Numbered from the stretch's first letter, positions 1 through 9,319 are shown. The stretch: 36,890 bases of DNA from Bacteroidales bacterium (GCA_017960545.1 JAGCYZ010000032.1:1-36890); one strand, 5' to 3'. Numbers and translations are program-made. The notes: a model not told the origin generated them from the letters alone.

Positions 1-1067
1 CCGCGCTGGAAGGCGGCGTGGGCGCTCTGGCAGTAGCCTCAGGCGCAGCCGCAATCACCTACTCCATCCTTAACATAACACGTGCGGGAGACCACGTTGT
101 GAGCGCCAAGACTATCTACGGCGGCACCTACGACCTGCTTCAGCACACCCTTGTGCCTTACGGAGTGACCACCACCTTTGTAGATCCTTCGGACATCTCC
201 AACTTTGAGAAGGCCATCCGCCCGGAGACAAAGCTCATCTTCATCGAGTCCTTCGGCAACCCCAACTCCAACCTCATTGACATAAAGGCAGCAGCTGACA
301 TAGCCCACGCGCACAACATCCCCCTTATCATTGACAACACCTTCGCCACGCCGTTCCTTCTCCGCCCCATTGAATACGGTGCCGACATAGTAGTGCACTC
401 AGCCACCAAGTTCATAGGCGGCCACGGAACAACCATCGGAGGCGTCATCATTGACTCCGGAAAATTCGACTGGAAGGCATCGGGCAAATTCCCCCAGTTC
501 ACCGAGCCTGACTACAGCTATCACGGAATTGTATTTGCGGATGCCGTAGGCCCCGCCGCGTACATCACCCGCGCCCGCGCAATCCTGTTGCGCGACACGG
601 GCGCCACGCTCTCCCCTGTCAGCGCCTTCATCTTCCTCCAGGGACTGGAAACCCTCTCGCTGCGCGTAGAAAGGCACGTAGAGAACGCTCTCAAGGTGGT
701 GGACTACCTCTCCAAGCACCCCAAGGTGGCCAAGGTGAACCATCCCGCACTGCCATCACACCCGGATCACGGGCAGTACCTGAAGTACTTCCCCAACGGC
801 GGCGGCTCAATATTCACCTTTGAGATAAAGGGAGGCAAGAAAGAAGCGTTCCGCTTCATAGATTCGCTGGAAATCTTCTCCCTCCTTGCCAATGTGGCCG
901 ATGTCAAGTCCCTTGTCATCCACCCTGCCACCACAACCCACTCCCAGTTGACGGAGGCCGAGCTCACGGACCAGGGCATCTTCCAGAGCACCATAAGGCT
1001 GTCGATAGGCACCGAGCACATAGACGACCTGATAGCGGATCTGGACCAAGCCTTCGAACAGATATAA
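1..1067 (+). CDS. metY: O-acetylhomoserine aminocarboxypropyltransferase (5' end missing)
   Basis: PLP-dependent Cys/Met metabolism enzyme that makes homocysteine from O-acetylhomoserine and sulfide in the cytoplasm. The reading frame is open from the window edge (first whole codon at base 3), so about 355 residues are visible of a family usually near 425-440; the N-terminus lies outside. The PLP lysine motif SATKFIGGHG is clear, preceded by the PLP-contacting IIDNTFATPF segment. The C-terminal LSIGTEHIDDLIADLDQAF is typical of MetY/MetB-like enzymes. The GTG at 18 is internal, since the frame continues upstream with family-like sequence (ALEGGVGALAVASG). MetY is preferred over MetB/MetZ because of the long insertion around DWKASGKFPQFTEPDYSYHG, which is characteristic of the acetylhomoserine sulfhydrylase branch. 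A strong hairpin terminator follows immediately. Confidence 0.9.
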   Translation, partial: ALEGGVGALAVASGAAAITYSILNITRAGDHVVSAKTIYGGTYDLLQHTLVPYGVTTTFVDPSDISNFEKAIRPETKLIFIESFGNPNSNLIDIKAAADIAHAHNIPLIIDNTFATPFLLRPIEYGADIVVHSATKFIGGHGTTIGGVIIDSGKFDWKASGKFPQFTEPDYSYHGIVFADAVGPAAYITRARAILLRDTGATLSPVSAFIFLQGLETLSLRVERHVENALKVVDYLSKHPKVAKVNHPALPSHPDHGQYLKYFPNGGGSIFTFEIKGGKKEAFRFIDSLEIFSLLANVADVKSLVIHPATTTHSQLTEAELTDQGIFQSTIRLSIGTEHIDDLIADLDQAFEQI

Positions 1068-1101
1068 TAAAAAAGGCCTGCAGCAATTGCAGGCCCTTTT
1101 T
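1068..1101. terminator. Two-way intrinsic terminator between metY and the ribosomal operon
   Basis: An 8-bp perfect stem GGCCTGCA/TGCAGGCC (1075-1082 with 1088-1095) has a 5-base loop. A-rich sequence lies on its left and a T-tract on its right, so it reads as an intrinsic terminator on both strands: for metY (plus) and for the DUF4295 end of the minus-strand operon. Confidence 0.85.
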
Positions 1102-1122
1102 ATAATGTGTTCTCAGGAGAGA

Positions 1123-1281
1123 TTACTTCTTGTCGAAGTACTCCTTTGCCTTGGACTCTTCTACGAGATGCTCTACAAATACGTATGCACCGGTCTTGGG
1201 AGATTTCTCCATACGGATGCACTTGACCATGCTCTTGGCACCGGCCTTTGCTGCGAATGTAGCTACTGCTTTCTTTGCCAT
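1123..1281 (-). CDS. DUF4295 family small basic protein
   Basis: A 52-residue lysine-rich protein beginning MAKKAVATFAAKAGAK and ending KAKEYFDKK. It matches the size, composition and position of DUF4295, a Bacteroidetes family found just downstream of rpmB-rpmG. The context suggests a ribosome-associated protein, but the function is not established. It is 22 bases downstream of rpmG on the same strand, so very probably cotranscribed, and is the last gene before the terminator at 1075-1095. Confidence 0.85.
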   Translation of the reverse strand: MAKKAVATFAAKAGAKSMVKCIRMEKSPKTGAYVFVEHLVEESKAKEYFDKK

Positions 1282-1303
1282 AGTGTTATACTCCTGATTT
1301 TAA

Positions 1304-1492
1304 TTACTTGATCTCACGGTGAACGGTAACCTTCTTGAGGAACGGATTGTATTTCTTGCGCTCCAACCTCTCAGGATTGTTCTTCTTGTTCTTGGTGGTA
1401 ATGTAACGAGACATTCCAGGTACACCGCTAGCTTTCTGCTCTGTGCACTCAAGGATGACCTGCACCCTGTTTCCTTTAGCTTTCTTTGCCAT
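1304..1492 (-). CDS. rpmG: 50S ribosomal protein L33
   Basis: Protein of 62 residues beginning [20 protein letters not shown], with the L33 core [35 protein letters not shown]. It is the usual length. The zinc-binding cysteine pairs of C+ L33 are absent apart from one Cys, so this is a C- type protein. It sits 11 bases downstream of rpmB in the usual rpmB-rpmG pair and is translated as part of the large subunit gene block. Confidence 0.96.
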   Translation of the reverse strand: MAKKAKGNRVQVILECTEQKASGVPGMSRYITTKNKKNNPERLERKKYNPFLKKVTVHREIK

Positions 1493-1503
1493 AATTCACG
1501 AGT

Positions 1504-1746
1504 TTAAACAAGGTTAATTAATCCTTTCTTCTGTGCATCCCTGAGGGTGGCGTCAAGACCATTCTTCTCAATGATCCTCATACCCTTGCAGGACACTTTC
1601 AATGTGACGAACCTCTGCTCCTCTTCTGACCAGAACTTTTTGGTCTTGAGGTTGAGGGAGAAATCACGCTTGGTGCGCAACTTTGAATGGGCCACATTGT
1701 TGCCCTTCATTCTCTTTCTTCCTGTTACTTGACAAACCTTTGCCAT
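1504..1746 (-). CDS. rpmB: 50S ribosomal protein L28
   Basis: Protein of 80 residues with the L28 signature MAKVCQVTGRKRMKGNNVAHS and the basic central stretch LRTKRDFSLNLKTKKFWSEE; normal length for Bacteroidetes. It begins 22 bases after the lepB stop on the same strand with an A/T-rich, Shine-Dalgarno-poor leader, as is common in this phylum. Cotranscription with the upstream thrS-lepB genes is likely, since no terminator-like hairpin separates them. Confidence 0.96.
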   Translation of the reverse strand: MAKVCQVTGRKRMKGNNVAHSKLRTKRDFSLNLKTKKFWSEEEQRFVTLKVSCKGMRIIEKNGLDATLRDAQKKGLINLV

Positions 1747-1768
1747 AATTCTATTCTTTTTTTAATTT

Positions 1769-3076
1769 TTAATTACAAACAATTTTAAAAAATCTGCGCC
1801 AACGGATATTCTTGGGGAACTTCTTGGACGAATCGGTAGAGAGCCATATCACTATGGGCCTTCCCACTATGTGGTCCTCCGGAACAAAACCCCAGTACCT
1901 TGAGTCAAGGGAATTGTGCCTGTTGTCTCCCATCATAAAATAATAATCCTGGCGGAAGGTATATGTACCTTCTCGCAGCGCAGCCTGAACGTCTCCTCCC
2001 TCGTAATCCTTGATGATCCTGCTGTAAAGCGGCAGGGTTTCCTCGTTGATCTCCACGCTCTGGCCTTTCTGCGGGATCCATATTGGACCGTAATAGTCGC
2101 GGCTCCAGCCGGTAGCGGTGAACGGGAAGAGTTCTGCCTCCGAAGGTTCCCTTTCCAGATTTGCCTCCACGCTCTGCACAACGTCAAGTTCCTTGACCTG
2201 CGGGAGCATTGCGGCGGTAAGCGGCATGGCCGGATACCCCGGCAAAGCCGGATCGTAGAAGAGTTCCGAGGCGTTCACGCCTAGTTTTTCAAAGAACTTT
2301 TGATTTATCTTTCCACCTGTGGTGACAACCTTGTAAGTAAGCTGTATGCCCGGGTAAACTTCCTGCTGCTGGCCGTTTATGTAAACCAGGCCGTCAATGA
2401 CCTGAAGCCAGTCTCCCGGCGTAGCCACGCAACGTTTCACATAATGGTCTTTCTTGTCCGCGGGACGAACCTTCACGGGGCCCCAGTTCCTTATTACCGC
2501 ATCCCTGCCAATCATACGGCAAAGAGTGTAATAGTCATCTACGGGAGCTTTCACAAGGACGCTGTCGCCGTTGGGAAAGCCAAAGACCACATTGTCTCCC
2601 TTTTGCACTTCCCTGAATCCGCGGAGCCTCTTGTAATCCCTTTGGATAAGTTTGGAATAGGATTCCTTTCCAAAGATCACGTTATGCGTGAAAGGGACTG
2701 TGAGCGGCGTCTGGGGAAGCCTTGGCCCATATGTCAATTTGCTTACGAACAGGCGGTCGCCTGTGTAAAGCGTACTTTCCATTGAGGAGGAAGGAATCTT
2801 GAAAGCCTGGAAAAAGAAGATGTTCAAAAATGTGACAAATACCACCGCGAAGATAATATCGTCCAGCCAGTCGTTGGCCGCATCCCTTTTTTCTCCTTTC
2901 TTGTAGCGTTTCTTCCAGAAGTTCCAGTGAACCTTCTTTGTGATGAAGATGTCAAAGATAACTATCAGGCCGAACAGCCACCAGAAGTTTCCCAGCCAGA
3001 TTACCCATAACACATAAAGCAGAGCCCAGAAAATGAAGCCCGTCCAGCGGTTATGGTAAAAATCCTTCCAGCCCAT
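1769..3076 (-). CDS. lepB: Signal peptidase I
   Basis: Membrane serine protease that removes signal peptides from exported proteins at the outer face of the inner membrane. The 435 residues are longer than E. coli LepB but usual for Bacteroidales. Hydrophobic segments at about 12-45 and 72-92 anchor the protein. The catalytic Ser98 lies in IPSSSMEST and the general-base Lys214 in DHYVKRCVATPGD; the box E motif GDNRHNSLDSRYWG is near the C-terminus. The long insert between about 240 and 370 is the Bacteroidetes-type extension. It starts 6 bases after the rplT stop, implying translational coupling within the ribosomal operon and linking secretion capacity to translation. Confidence 0.95.
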   Translation of the reverse strand: MGWKDFYHNRWTGFIFWALLYVLWVIWLGNFWWLFGLIVIFDIFITKKVHWNFWKKRYKKGEKRDAANDWLDDIIFAVVFVTFLNIFFFQAFKIPSSSMESTLYTGDRLFVSKLTYGPRLPQTPLTVPFTHNVIFGKESYSKLIQRDYKRLRGFREVQKGDNVVFGFPNGDSVLVKAPVDDYYTLCRMIGRDAVIRNWGPVKVRPADKKDHYVKRCVATPGDWLQVIDGLVYINGQQQEVYPGIQLTYKVVTTGGKINQKFFEKLGVNASELFYDPALPGYPAMPLTAAMLPQVKELDVVQSVEANLEREPSEAELFPFTATGWSRDYYGPIWIPQKGQSVEINEETLPLYSRIIKDYEGGDVQAALREGTYTFRQDYYFMMGDNRHNSLDSRYWGFVPEDHIVGRPIVIWLSTDSSKKFPKNIRWRRFFKIVCN

Positions 3077-3082
3077 GGGGAA

Positions 3083-3430
3083 CTACTCCGTAACAGACTT
3101 CAAAATAGCTTCGAATGCCTGAGGATTGTTCATAGCGAGGTCTGCCAGAACTTTGCGGTTGAGGCCCACATTCTTCTTGGCCAGCTGACCCATAAACTGG
3201 GAATAATTTACACCGTACTGACGTGCGGCTGCATTGATCCTTTGAATCCAGAGAGCGCGGAAATTGCGTTTCTTTGCTTTCCTGTCACGGTATGCATAAG
3301 TAAGACCCTTCTCATAGGTGTTCTTTGCAACCGTCCATACATTCTTCCTTGAAAGGAAGTTACCGCGAGTCTGCTTGAGAATCTTCTTGCGGCGTGCTTT
3401 TGAAGCAACTGAGTTGACTGATCTTGGCAT
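3083..3430 (-). CDS. rplT: 50S ribosomal protein L20
   Basis: Protein of 115 residues, [23 protein letters not shown] at the start, with the conserved basic N-terminal extension and the globular segment [27 protein letters not shown]20 binds 23S rRNA early in assembly and in many bacteria represses its own infC-rpmI-rplT operon. It follows rpmI by 82 bases; that spacer has a 6-bp hairpin (GCTTGC/GCAAGC around 3458-3472) which could take part in such control, though this is only a suggestion. Confidence 0.97.
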   Translation of the reverse strand: MPRSVNSVASKARRKKILKQTRGNFLSRKNVWTVAKNTYEKGLTYAYRDRKAKKRNFRALWIQRINAAARQYGVNYSQFMGQLAKKNVGLNRKVLADLAMNNPQAFEAILKSVTE

Positions 3431-3512
3431 AATTTAATGATTTTTCTGGAGGCAGTGGCTTGCAGGGCAAGCGCTTCACAACTGCGTCATCCACGTTAAA
3501 CTTAAAATTTTA

Positions 3513-3707
3513 CTACAACGCAAGGAGCTCTTTAACCCTCTTCTCGTCAACCTTCTTGAGGATGGCGAAATGATCCAGGTTTCTCTTCTGCTTCTTGGTC
3601 TTCTTTGTGAGAATGTGGCTGTGATAAGCGTGCTTTCTCTTGATCTTTCCCGTTCCGGTAAGCGTGAAGCGCTTTTTGGCACCGGAGTTGGTCTTATTCT
3701 TTGCCAT
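3513..3707 (-). CDS. rpmI: 50S ribosomal protein L35
   Basis: Protein of 64 residues starting [20 protein letters not shown] and containing [24 protein letters not shown], the standard L35 fold. Length is normal. It sits between infC (36 bases upstream) and rplT in the conserved infC-rpmI-rplT order. An overlapping 68-residue reading frame in another phase is a shadow. Confidence 0.96.
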   Translation of the reverse strand: MAKNKTNSGAKKRFTLTGTGKIKRKHAYHSHILTKKTKKQKRNLDHFAILKKVDEKRVKELLAL

Positions 3708-3743
3708 TTCTTTTGTTGTTAATAATTATTAATAGTTTCTGCC

Positions 3744-4343
3744 CTATTTCTTTTTGATAGGAGCAATGATCATTGTCATTCTCTTTCCTTCCAGAACCGG
3801 CATGTTCTCAGCCCTACCGAACTCCTCAAGTTCAACCGCAAAGCGGAGGAGCTGCTTCTCTCCCTGCTCCGCGAACTGTATTGAGCGTCCCCTGAAGAAG
3901 ATAGTAGCCTTTACCTTGGATCCCTCCTGGAGGAATTCCTGGGCGTGCTTGAGCTTGAACTGGAAATCGTGCTCGTCCGTGTTGGGGCCGAAACGTATTT
4001 CCTTGAGCACTATCTTGGCCGAATTCGATTTCATCTCCTTGGCCTTCTTCTTCTGCTGATACAGGTATTTCTGGTAGTCAAGTATCTTGCACACAGGAGG
4101 ATCTGCCTTCGCACTTATCTCCACGAGATCCAATTCCATCTGATCTGCCAAAGCCAGCGCTTTGGCCAGGGGGTAAATCCCCGGCTCAGGAATGTTGTCA
4201 CCCACCAGGCGCACCTGAGGCGCGGTTATCTCCTGGTTGATGTTAAGCTCGTTCTCGTCCTTCTTCTGGTTGGGATAAGGACGGTTTGGTTTTTTGCCGT
4301 TAGGCTTGAAGCCCGAGGGCTTCGGTCGGTAAGGTGCTGCGAT
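3744..4343 (-). CDS. infC: Translation initiation factor IF-3 with AUC start codon
   Basis: IF-3 binds the 30S subunit, keeps subunits apart and checks the start codon. The GTG at 4214 would lose conserved sequence: the frame continues upstream as NINQEITAPQVRLVGDN, the IF-3 N-terminal signature. Going further up, no ATG, GTG or TTG occurs before an in-frame TAA. An ATC codon at 4343-4341 lies exactly 7 bases after a perfect AGGAGG (4356-4351), giving a 199-residue protein starting (M)AAPYRPKPSGFKPNGKK. A rare AUU/AUA/AUC start is a known feature of infC that allows IF-3 to repress its own synthesis. The C-terminal domain (KEIRFGPNTDEHDFQFKLKHA) is intact. The gene lies 35 bases after thrS. 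Confidence 0.93.
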   Translation of the reverse strand: MAAPYRPKPSGFKPNGKKPNRPYPNQKKDENELNINQEITAPQVRLVGDNIPEPGIYPLAKALALADQMELDLVEISAKADPPVCKILDYQKYLYQQKKKAKEMKSNSAKIVLKEIRFGPNTDEHDFQFKLKHAQEFLQEGSKVKATIFFRGRSIQFAEQGEKQLLRFAVELEEFGRAENMPVLEGKRMTMIIAPIKKK

Positions 4344-4356
4344 AAAAAATCCTCCT
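4341..4356 (-). promoter_or_regulatory. Strong Shine-Dalgarno and AUC initiation codon of infC
   Basis: AGGAGG (4356-4351) is followed by seven bases (ATTTTTT) and ATC (4343-4341). Strong Shine-Dalgarno sites are uncommon before the other genes here, so a perfect one at ideal spacing to a non-canonical codon supports both this start and IF-3-dependent autoregulation. Confidence 0.85.
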
Positions 4357-4378
4357 AATGTTTAAAATAAACTTAAAT

Positions 4379-6310
4379 TTATGATAACTCATCGGCTATT
4401 GCCTGATGGATATACTCAACAAATCCATCCAAAGTCATACTGCCGGCATCCACGCCCTCGCGGCGCACGGATACCGTCTCGCTTTGGATTTCTTTATCTC
4501 CAACAATCACCAGTACAGGCACTCTGAGCAGGGAAATCTCACGGATTCTCTTGCCAAGTGTCTCATTCCTGGCGTCTATTGAAGCGCGAATATCGGAATT
4601 ATTCAGGAAACTACAAACTTTTTCTGCATAATCCGCGTATTTTTCGCTCACTGGCAGCACTTTAACCTGATCCGGAGACAGCCACAGAGGCAGGTGTCCG
4701 GCGGTGTGCTCCAGTACCACGGCGGTAAACCTTTCCATTGATCCGAAAGGAGCGCGATGGATCATCACGGGGCGCTTCTTGCTGCCGTCGGCGTCCGTGT
4801 ATTCCAGCTGGAAGCGCTCCGGCAGGTTGTAGTCAACCTGGATGGTGCCCAGCTGCCATTTGCGTCCGATAGCGTCCTTGACCATAAAGTCCAGCTTGGG
4901 GCCGTAGAAAGCGGCTTCGCCTTTCTCCACTACGGTCTTGAGGCCCTTCTTCTCGGCGGCGTCAATGATAGCCTGCTCGGCCTTGGCCCAGTTCTCGTCG
5001 GAACCGATGTATTTCTCCTTGTTGTCAGGGTCGCGGAGGGATACCTGCGCCATATAGTCCGTCATCTTGAGGGTCCTGAACACGTACAGGATGAGGTCGA
5101 TGACTTTCTCGAACTCTTCCTGGAGCTGGTCAGGGCGGCAGAAGAGGTGGGCGTCGTCCTGGGTGAAACCCCTTACGCGGGTGAGGCCGTGGAGCTCGCC
5201 GCTCTGCTCATAGCGGTAAACGGTTCCGAACTCCGCGAAGCGCAGCGGAAGGTCGCGGTATGAGCGCGGCGAGCTGCGGAAAATCTCGCAGTGGTGAGGG
5301 CAGTTCATTGGCTTGAGCATATACTCTTCGCCCTCCTGGGGAGTGCGGATTGGCTGGAACGAATCCTTTCCGTACTTGGCGTAGTGCCCCGATGTTATAT
5401 AGAGATCCTTGCTTCCGATGTGAGGAGTCACTACGGGAAGGTATCCCAGTTCTGTCTGCTTCTTGCGGAGGAATCCCTCCAGGATGTTGCGCATCACGGC
5501 GCCGCGCGGGAGCCACAGGGGAAGGCCCAGGCCCACTCTCTGGGAGAAGGTGAACAGTTCCATCTCCTTGCCCAGTTTGCGGTGATCCCTCTTCTTGGCC
5601 TCTTCCATCATCACCAGGTACTCCTCAAGCATTGATTTCTTGGGGAAGGTGATGCCGTAGATGCGGGTGAGCTGCTGGCGCTTCTCGTCTCCGCGCCAGT
5701 AAGCTCCTGCTATTGCAGTGAGTTTCACTGCCTTGATTGCCTCCGTGCTCCTGAGGTGAGGGCCGCGGCAAAGGTCTGTGAAATCTCCGTTTTCATAGTA
5801 GGTTATGGTTCCGTCCTGAAGCTCGTTGATAAGCTCCACCTTGTACTGGTCCCCTTTGGAGGCGAAATACTTCAGGGCGTCTGCCTTGCTGACGTCAATT
5901 CTCTTGTACTCTTCCTTGCGGGCGGCAAGCTCCAGCATCTTCTTCTCTATCTTGGGAAGGTCAGAATCTGTGATCTGCTGGCCGCAGAGGTCAACGTCAT
6001 AATAAAATCCGTTCTCGACGGCAGGACCGATACCGAACTTGACTCCGGGATAAAGGGCCTCCAGGGCCTCTGCCATAAGGTGGGATGAGGAGTGCCAGAA
6101 AACCCTCTTGGCATCGTCGCTGTCCCACTTCAGGAGAGATATCGTAGCATCCTGGTCGATTGGGCGGTTCAAATCATACACAACCCCGTTCACCTGGGCG
6201 GCAAGTACGTCCGCTGCCAGGCGAGGGCTTATGCTCTCAGCAATTTCGTAAGCGGTTATTCCTTCTACAAATGGCTTTACCGCTCCGTCTGGAAATGTTA
6301 TGTTAATCAT
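4379..6310 (-). CDS. thrS: Threonyl-tRNA synthetase
   Basis: Class II synthetase charging tRNA-Thr. The 643 residues hold the full bacterial architecture: TGS domain (about 1-60), the editing/SAD domain with [11 protein letters not shown] and the later [11 protein letters not shown], the catalytic core with [10 protein letters not shown] (zinc/threonine site) and [13 protein letters not shown], and the C-terminal anticodon-binding domain ([17 protein letters not shown]). It is the first gene of the minus-strand operon leading into infC and the ribosomal protein genes; thrS-infC linkage is common in bacteria. A TATATTTG promoter element lies about 20 bases upstream of the start. Confidence 0.97.
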   Translation of the reverse strand: MINITFPDGAVKPFVEGITAYEIAESISPRLAADVLAAQVNGVVYDLNRPIDQDATISLLKWDSDDAKRVFWHSSSHLMAEALEALYPGVKFGIGPAVENGFYYDVDLCGQQITDSDLPKIEKKMLELAARKEEYKRIDVSKADALKYFASKGDQYKVELINELQDGTITYYENGDFTDLCRGPHLRSTEAIKAVKLTAIAGAYWRGDEKRQQLTRIYGITFPKKSMLEEYLVMMEEAKKRDHRKLGKEMELFTFSQRVGLGLPLWLPRGAVMRNILEGFLRKKQTELGYLPVVTPHIGSKDLYITSGHYAKYGKDSFQPIRTPQEGEEYMLKPMNCPHHCEIFRSSPRSYRDLPLRFAEFGTVYRYEQSGELHGLTRVRGFTQDDAHLFCRPDQLQEEFEKVIDLILYVFRTLKMTDYMAQVSLRDPDNKEKYIGSDENWAKAEQAIIDAAEKKGLKTVVEKGEAAFYGPKLDFMVKDAIGRKWQLGTIQVDYNLPERFQLEYTDADGSKKRPVMIHRAPFGSMERFTAVVLEHTAGHLPLWLSPDQVKVLPVSEKYADYAEKVCSFLNNSDIRASIDARNETLGKRIREISLLRVPVLVIVGDKEIQSETVSVRREGVDAGSMTLDGFVEYIHQAIADELS

Positions 6311-6330
6311 ATCGTTAAATATAAGGAATG

Positions 6331-6338
6331 CAAATATA
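6331..6338 (-). promoter_or_regulatory. Bacteroidetes -7 element for thrS operon
   Basis: TATATTTG on the minus strand fits the TAnnTTTG consensus and lies 21 bases before the thrS start. No clear TTTG is visible at the -33 position. Confidence 0.6.
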
Positions 6339-6351
6339 CTGTTTTTTTCCG

Positions 6352-6359
6352 TATCTTTG
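6352..6359 (+). promoter_or_regulatory. Bacteroidetes -7 element for the DUF4199 gene
   Basis: TATCTTTG fits TAnnTTTG and lies 21 bases before the ATG at 6381; it is divergent from and adjacent to the thrS promoter. No convincing -33 TTTG was seen. Confidence 0.55.
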
Positions 6360-6380
6360 TATTAATAAACACCTCTGATT

Positions 6381-6929
6381 ATGAATAGCGACATATCTGC
6401 AAAGACACTTTGGGACTGCGGCGGCAAGGGCGGCCTCATCCTGGGCGGAATCACAATAGCCTTCACGCTCCTGAACCTGCTCCTAGGGCTTCTGCCGGAC
6501 AGTTCCGTAGGAATCTTCCTGTCCACGGTACTCAATTTCATCCTTTGGGGCGCCAAGCTGTTCTGTTGCATATACGTGCTGTATGCCCTTATGCGCAAGT
6601 TCACCCTTGACTTCCCCGGTTCCGACAGGAAAACGGTACGCAAATATGGCGTCATAACCGGTTTCACATCCGCCATCCTGGTAGCGGCTTTCAGTCTTGT
6701 TTACTTCCTGTACATCAATCCCGATGCGCTTTCACAAAGCTTCGCCGCAGCCACTGAGGCCTATTCCTCAATGCTGGACTCCAACTCTATGCAGGCTTTG
6801 GAGCAGGTACAGGGAAGCCTTCCGGCAATAACATTCTTTTCGATGCTTATATATTGCACCCTGTTCGGCTGGGCGGCATCCGCCATCATAGCCTCCAGGC
6901 TGGTAAAAGACGATCCTTTCAGGCAATAA
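6381..6929 (+). CDS. DUF4199 family membrane protein
   Basis: Integral membrane protein of 182 residues with four hydrophobic segments (about 18-38, 45-70, 88-112 and 146-170), the layout of the Bacteroidetes family DUF4199. The function of the family is not known. It is 1 base from the following GT2 glycosyltransferase gene, a pairing that is common in Bacteroidales and suggests a joint role at the inner membrane, for example in lipid-linked sugar metabolism (inference). Confidence 0.85.
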   Translation: MNSDISAKTLWDCGGKGGLILGGITIAFTLLNLLLGLLPDSSVGIFLSTVLNFILWGAKLFCCIYVLYALMRKFTLDFPGSDRKTVRKYGVITGFTSAILVAAFSLVYFLYINPDALSQSFAAATEAYSSMLDSNSMQALEQVQGSLPAITFFSMLIYCTLFGWAASAIIASRLVKDDPFRQ

Positions 6930-6930
6930 T

Positions 6931-7893
6931 ATGGACTACCCCGTTGACCTAAGCATAATCATCCCTTCCTACAACGAAAGGGAATCCCTTCCGGAACTCA
7001 TTTCCTGGATTCACAGGACCCTTGACCCGGACGGCAAGTCATTTGAGATAATCATCATTGACGACGGCAGCGACGACGGCACCTGGGAGGCCGTCAAGGA
7101 GCTGGCGGCGGCGGACGGCTGCATACGCGCCATCCAGTTCCGCCGCAACTACGGCAAGTCCGCCGCCCTTTTCTGCGGCTTCAAGGCCGCGCGCGGGCGC
7201 GTCGTGGTCACTATGGATGCTGACCTGCAGGACTCCCCCGAGGAGATCCCTGAAATGTACCGTATGGTCGTGGAAGACGGCTGGGACGTGGTTTCTGGCT
7301 GGAAACAGCACCGCCAGGACAACAAGCTTACCAAGAACCTCCCTTCAAAGCTCTATAACGCTACGGCGCGCCGCATCACCGGCATCAAGCTTCACGACAT
7401 GAACTGCGGTCTCAAGGCTTATAGGAACGATGTCGTAAAGAACATTGAGGTTTACGGGGAGATGCACCGCTACATCCCGTATCTTGCAAAGAATGCAGGC
7501 TTCACCCGCATAACAGAAAAGCCCGTACACCACCAGAAACGCAAGTACGGCAAGAGCAAATTTGGAATGGACCGTTTTGTGAACGGTTTCCTGGACCTGA
7601 TCTCACTGTGGTTCCTTTCCACTTTTGGGCGCAAGCCAATGCATTTCTTTGGCTACACGGGCATCTTCATGTTCATTGTGGGATTCATAATGACCGTGTG
7701 GATAATAGCGGCAAAACTGGTCCATCAGGCTCACGGACAATACTTCCGGGCCGTAACGGACCAGCCTCTGTTCTATCTTGCCTTGCTGGCTGTAGTACTT
7801 GGAGTAATGCTGTTCCTGGCCGGATTCATATGCGAGATGATCTCACGTACGTCCAGCGACAGGAACGCATATAACATCAAAGACACAATTTAG
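6931..7893 (+). CDS. GT2 glycosyltransferase, DPM1/GtrB-like, membrane-anchored
   Basis: Family 2 glycosyltransferase of 320 residues. The N-terminal GT-A domain (about 5-230) has the opening SIIIPSYNERESLPELI, IIIIDDGSDDGTWE for nucleotide binding, and MDADLQDSPEEI carrying the metal-binding acidic motif. Two transmembrane helices follow (about 240-265 and 277-302), the layout of polyprenyl-phosphate glycosyltransferases such as GtrB and dolichyl-phosphate mannose synthases. It likely transfers a sugar from a nucleotide donor to a polyprenyl phosphate; the sugar cannot be told from sequence. The start ATG follows the DUF4199 stop by 1 base, so the two are translationally linked. Confidence 0.9.
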   Translation: MDYPVDLSIIIPSYNERESLPELISWIHRTLDPDGKSFEIIIIDDGSDDGTWEAVKELAAADGCIRAIQFRRNYGKSAALFCGFKAARGRVVVTMDADLQDSPEEIPEMYRMVVEDGWDVVSGWKQHRQDNKLTKNLPSKLYNATARRITGIKLHDMNCGLKAYRNDVVKNIEVYGEMHRYIPYLAKNAGFTRITEKPVHHQKRKYGKSKFGMDRFVNGFLDLISLWFLSTFGRKPMHFFGYTGIFMFIVGFIMTVWIIAAKLVHQAHGQYFRAVTDQPLFYLALLAVVLGVMLFLAGFICEMISRTSSDRNAYNIKDTI

Positions 7894-7980
7894 ACCCTTC
7901 GCTGACGCTCAGGGTGACAGGGCAGAACTCAGGGTGACAGGGCAGAACTCAGGGTGACAGGGCAGAACTCAGGGTGACAG
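7893..7980. repeat. Dispersed repeat end with 20-base tandem array
   Basis: Just after the GT2 stop comes ACCCTTCGCTGACGCTCAG, one end of the dispersed repeat family also seen at 9953, 12939, 13452 and 36750. Its terminal CAGGGTGACAG is then repeated three further times, each after the spacer GGCAGAACT, giving exact 20-base units at 7921-7940, 7941-7960 and 7961-7980. It fills the gap between convergent GT2 and glyA genes; no other terminator is evident there. Confidence 0.9.
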
Positions 7981-7984
7981 GCTG

Positions 7985-9295
7985 CTAGTATTTGTTCAGC
8001 GGATAGATTTTGGTCATATTGTGGACCTTCCTGCGGATGGAGTCCACAACTGCAACGTGCTCCGGGCACTCAAGGTCTGTGGGATGAGCCGCCACGGATG
8101 AAAGGACCTCGTCAATCATTGAGACAATCTCTTCCATATCCCTTTCCACCATTCCGCGTGAGGTGACCGCAGGTGTTCCTATACGGAAACCGGAGGTCTG
8201 GAAAGCAGAACGGGAATCGAAGGGAACCATATTCTTGTTGAGGGTGATGTCTGCCTTGACGAGCTGCTGCTCAGCCATCCTTCCCGTCACCTCAGGGAAC
8301 TTGGAGCGGAGGTCAATGAGCATAAGGTGGTTGTCCGTTCCGCCGGAAACCACGTTGTATCCCCTCTTGAGGAAGGCGCTGCACATTGCCTGCGCGTTGG
8401 CTATGACCTGTTTCTGATACTCCACGAATTCCGGCTGCATTGCCTCGTAGAAAGCCACGGCCTTGGCGGCGATCACGTGCTCCAGAGGTCCGCCCTGGAT
8501 TCCGGGGAATACGGAGGAATTGAGTATCTGGCTCATCTTCTTGATCTCTCCCTTGGGAGTTGTGAGACCCCAGGGGTTGTCAAAGTCCTTGCCCATAAGG
8601 ATGACGCCTCCACGCGGTCCGCGAAGGGTCTTGTGGGTGGTGGAAGTGACTATGTGAGCGTATTTTACAGGATTCTTGAGGAGGCCTGCGGCAATGAGTC
8701 CGGCGGTATGGGCCATATCAATCCAAAGGAGGGCGCCTACCCTGTCGGCCAGTGCGCGCATACGCTCGTAGTCCCACTCGCGTGAATAGGCGGATGCGCC
8801 GCCGATGATGAGCTTTGGCTTGCACTTGAGGGCTGTCTGCTCCATCTTGTCATAGTCTATGCAGCCAGTCTCCTGGTCAAGGCCGTAAGCAACGGCATTG
8901 TACAGGATTCCTGATGCGTTTACGGGTGAACCGTGGGTAAGGTGTCCGCCCTGTGAGAGGTCAAGTCCCATAAAGGTGTCGCCCGGCTTGAGGACGGCCA
9001 TTATGACGGCCATATTGGCCTGGGCTCCGGAATGGGGCTGGACATTTGCGTATTCCGCATCGTAGATCTTCTTGAGGCGGTCTATGGCCAGCTGCTCTAT
9101 CTGGTCAACCACTTCGCAGCCTCCGTAGTAACGCTTGCCCGGGTAGCCCTCTGCATATTTGTTTGTGCAAATGCTTCCCATTGCGTCCATAACGCCCTGG
9201 CTTACATAGTTTTCAGATGCAATAAGCTCAAGGCCTGACGCCTGCCTGTCCCTTTCTTTCTTGATAAGGTCAAAGATCTGGATATCCTGTTTCAT
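7985..9295 (-). CDS. glyA: Serine hydroxymethyltransferase
   Basis: PLP enzyme interconverting serine and glycine while loading tetrahydrofolate with a one-carbon unit. The 436 residues include the N-terminal [11 protein letters not shown], the glycine-rich cofactor region, and the lysine motif [15 protein letters not shown]. The C-terminal [12 protein letters not shown] is typical. The folate theme is shared with folC about 3.5 kb away, although they are not in one operon. A TATATTTG element is 25 bases upstream. Confidence 0.97.
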   Translation of the reverse strand: MKQDIQIFDLIKKERDRQASGLELIASENYVSQGVMDAMGSICTNKYAEGYPGKRYYGGCEVVDQIEQLAIDRLKKIYDAEYANVQPHSGAQANMAVIMAVLKPGDTFMGLDLSQGGHLTHGSPVNASGILYNAVAYGLDQETGCIDYDKMEQTALKCKPKLIIGGASAYSREWDYERMRALADRVGALLWIDMAHTAGLIAAGLLKNPVKYAHIVTSTTHKTLRGPRGGVILMGKDFDNPWGLTTPKGEIKKMSQILNSSVFPGIQGGPLEHVIAAKAVAFYEAMQPEFVEYQKQVIANAQAMCSAFLKRGYNVVSGGTDNHLMLIDLRSKFPEVTGRMAEQQLVKADITLNKNMVPFDSRSAFQTSGFRIGTPAVTSRGMVERDMEEIVSMIDEVLSSVAAHPTDLECPEHVAVVDSIRRKVHNMTKIYPLNKY

Positions 9296-9319
9296 ATTCG
9301 TATTGTTGATTCAAACAGA

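Noticed and set aside
3458-3472. Hairpin between rpmI and rplT as an L20 operator
   Set aside because: Only 6 bp and no resemblance to rRNA could be shown; kept as a remark under rplT and not called as a site.
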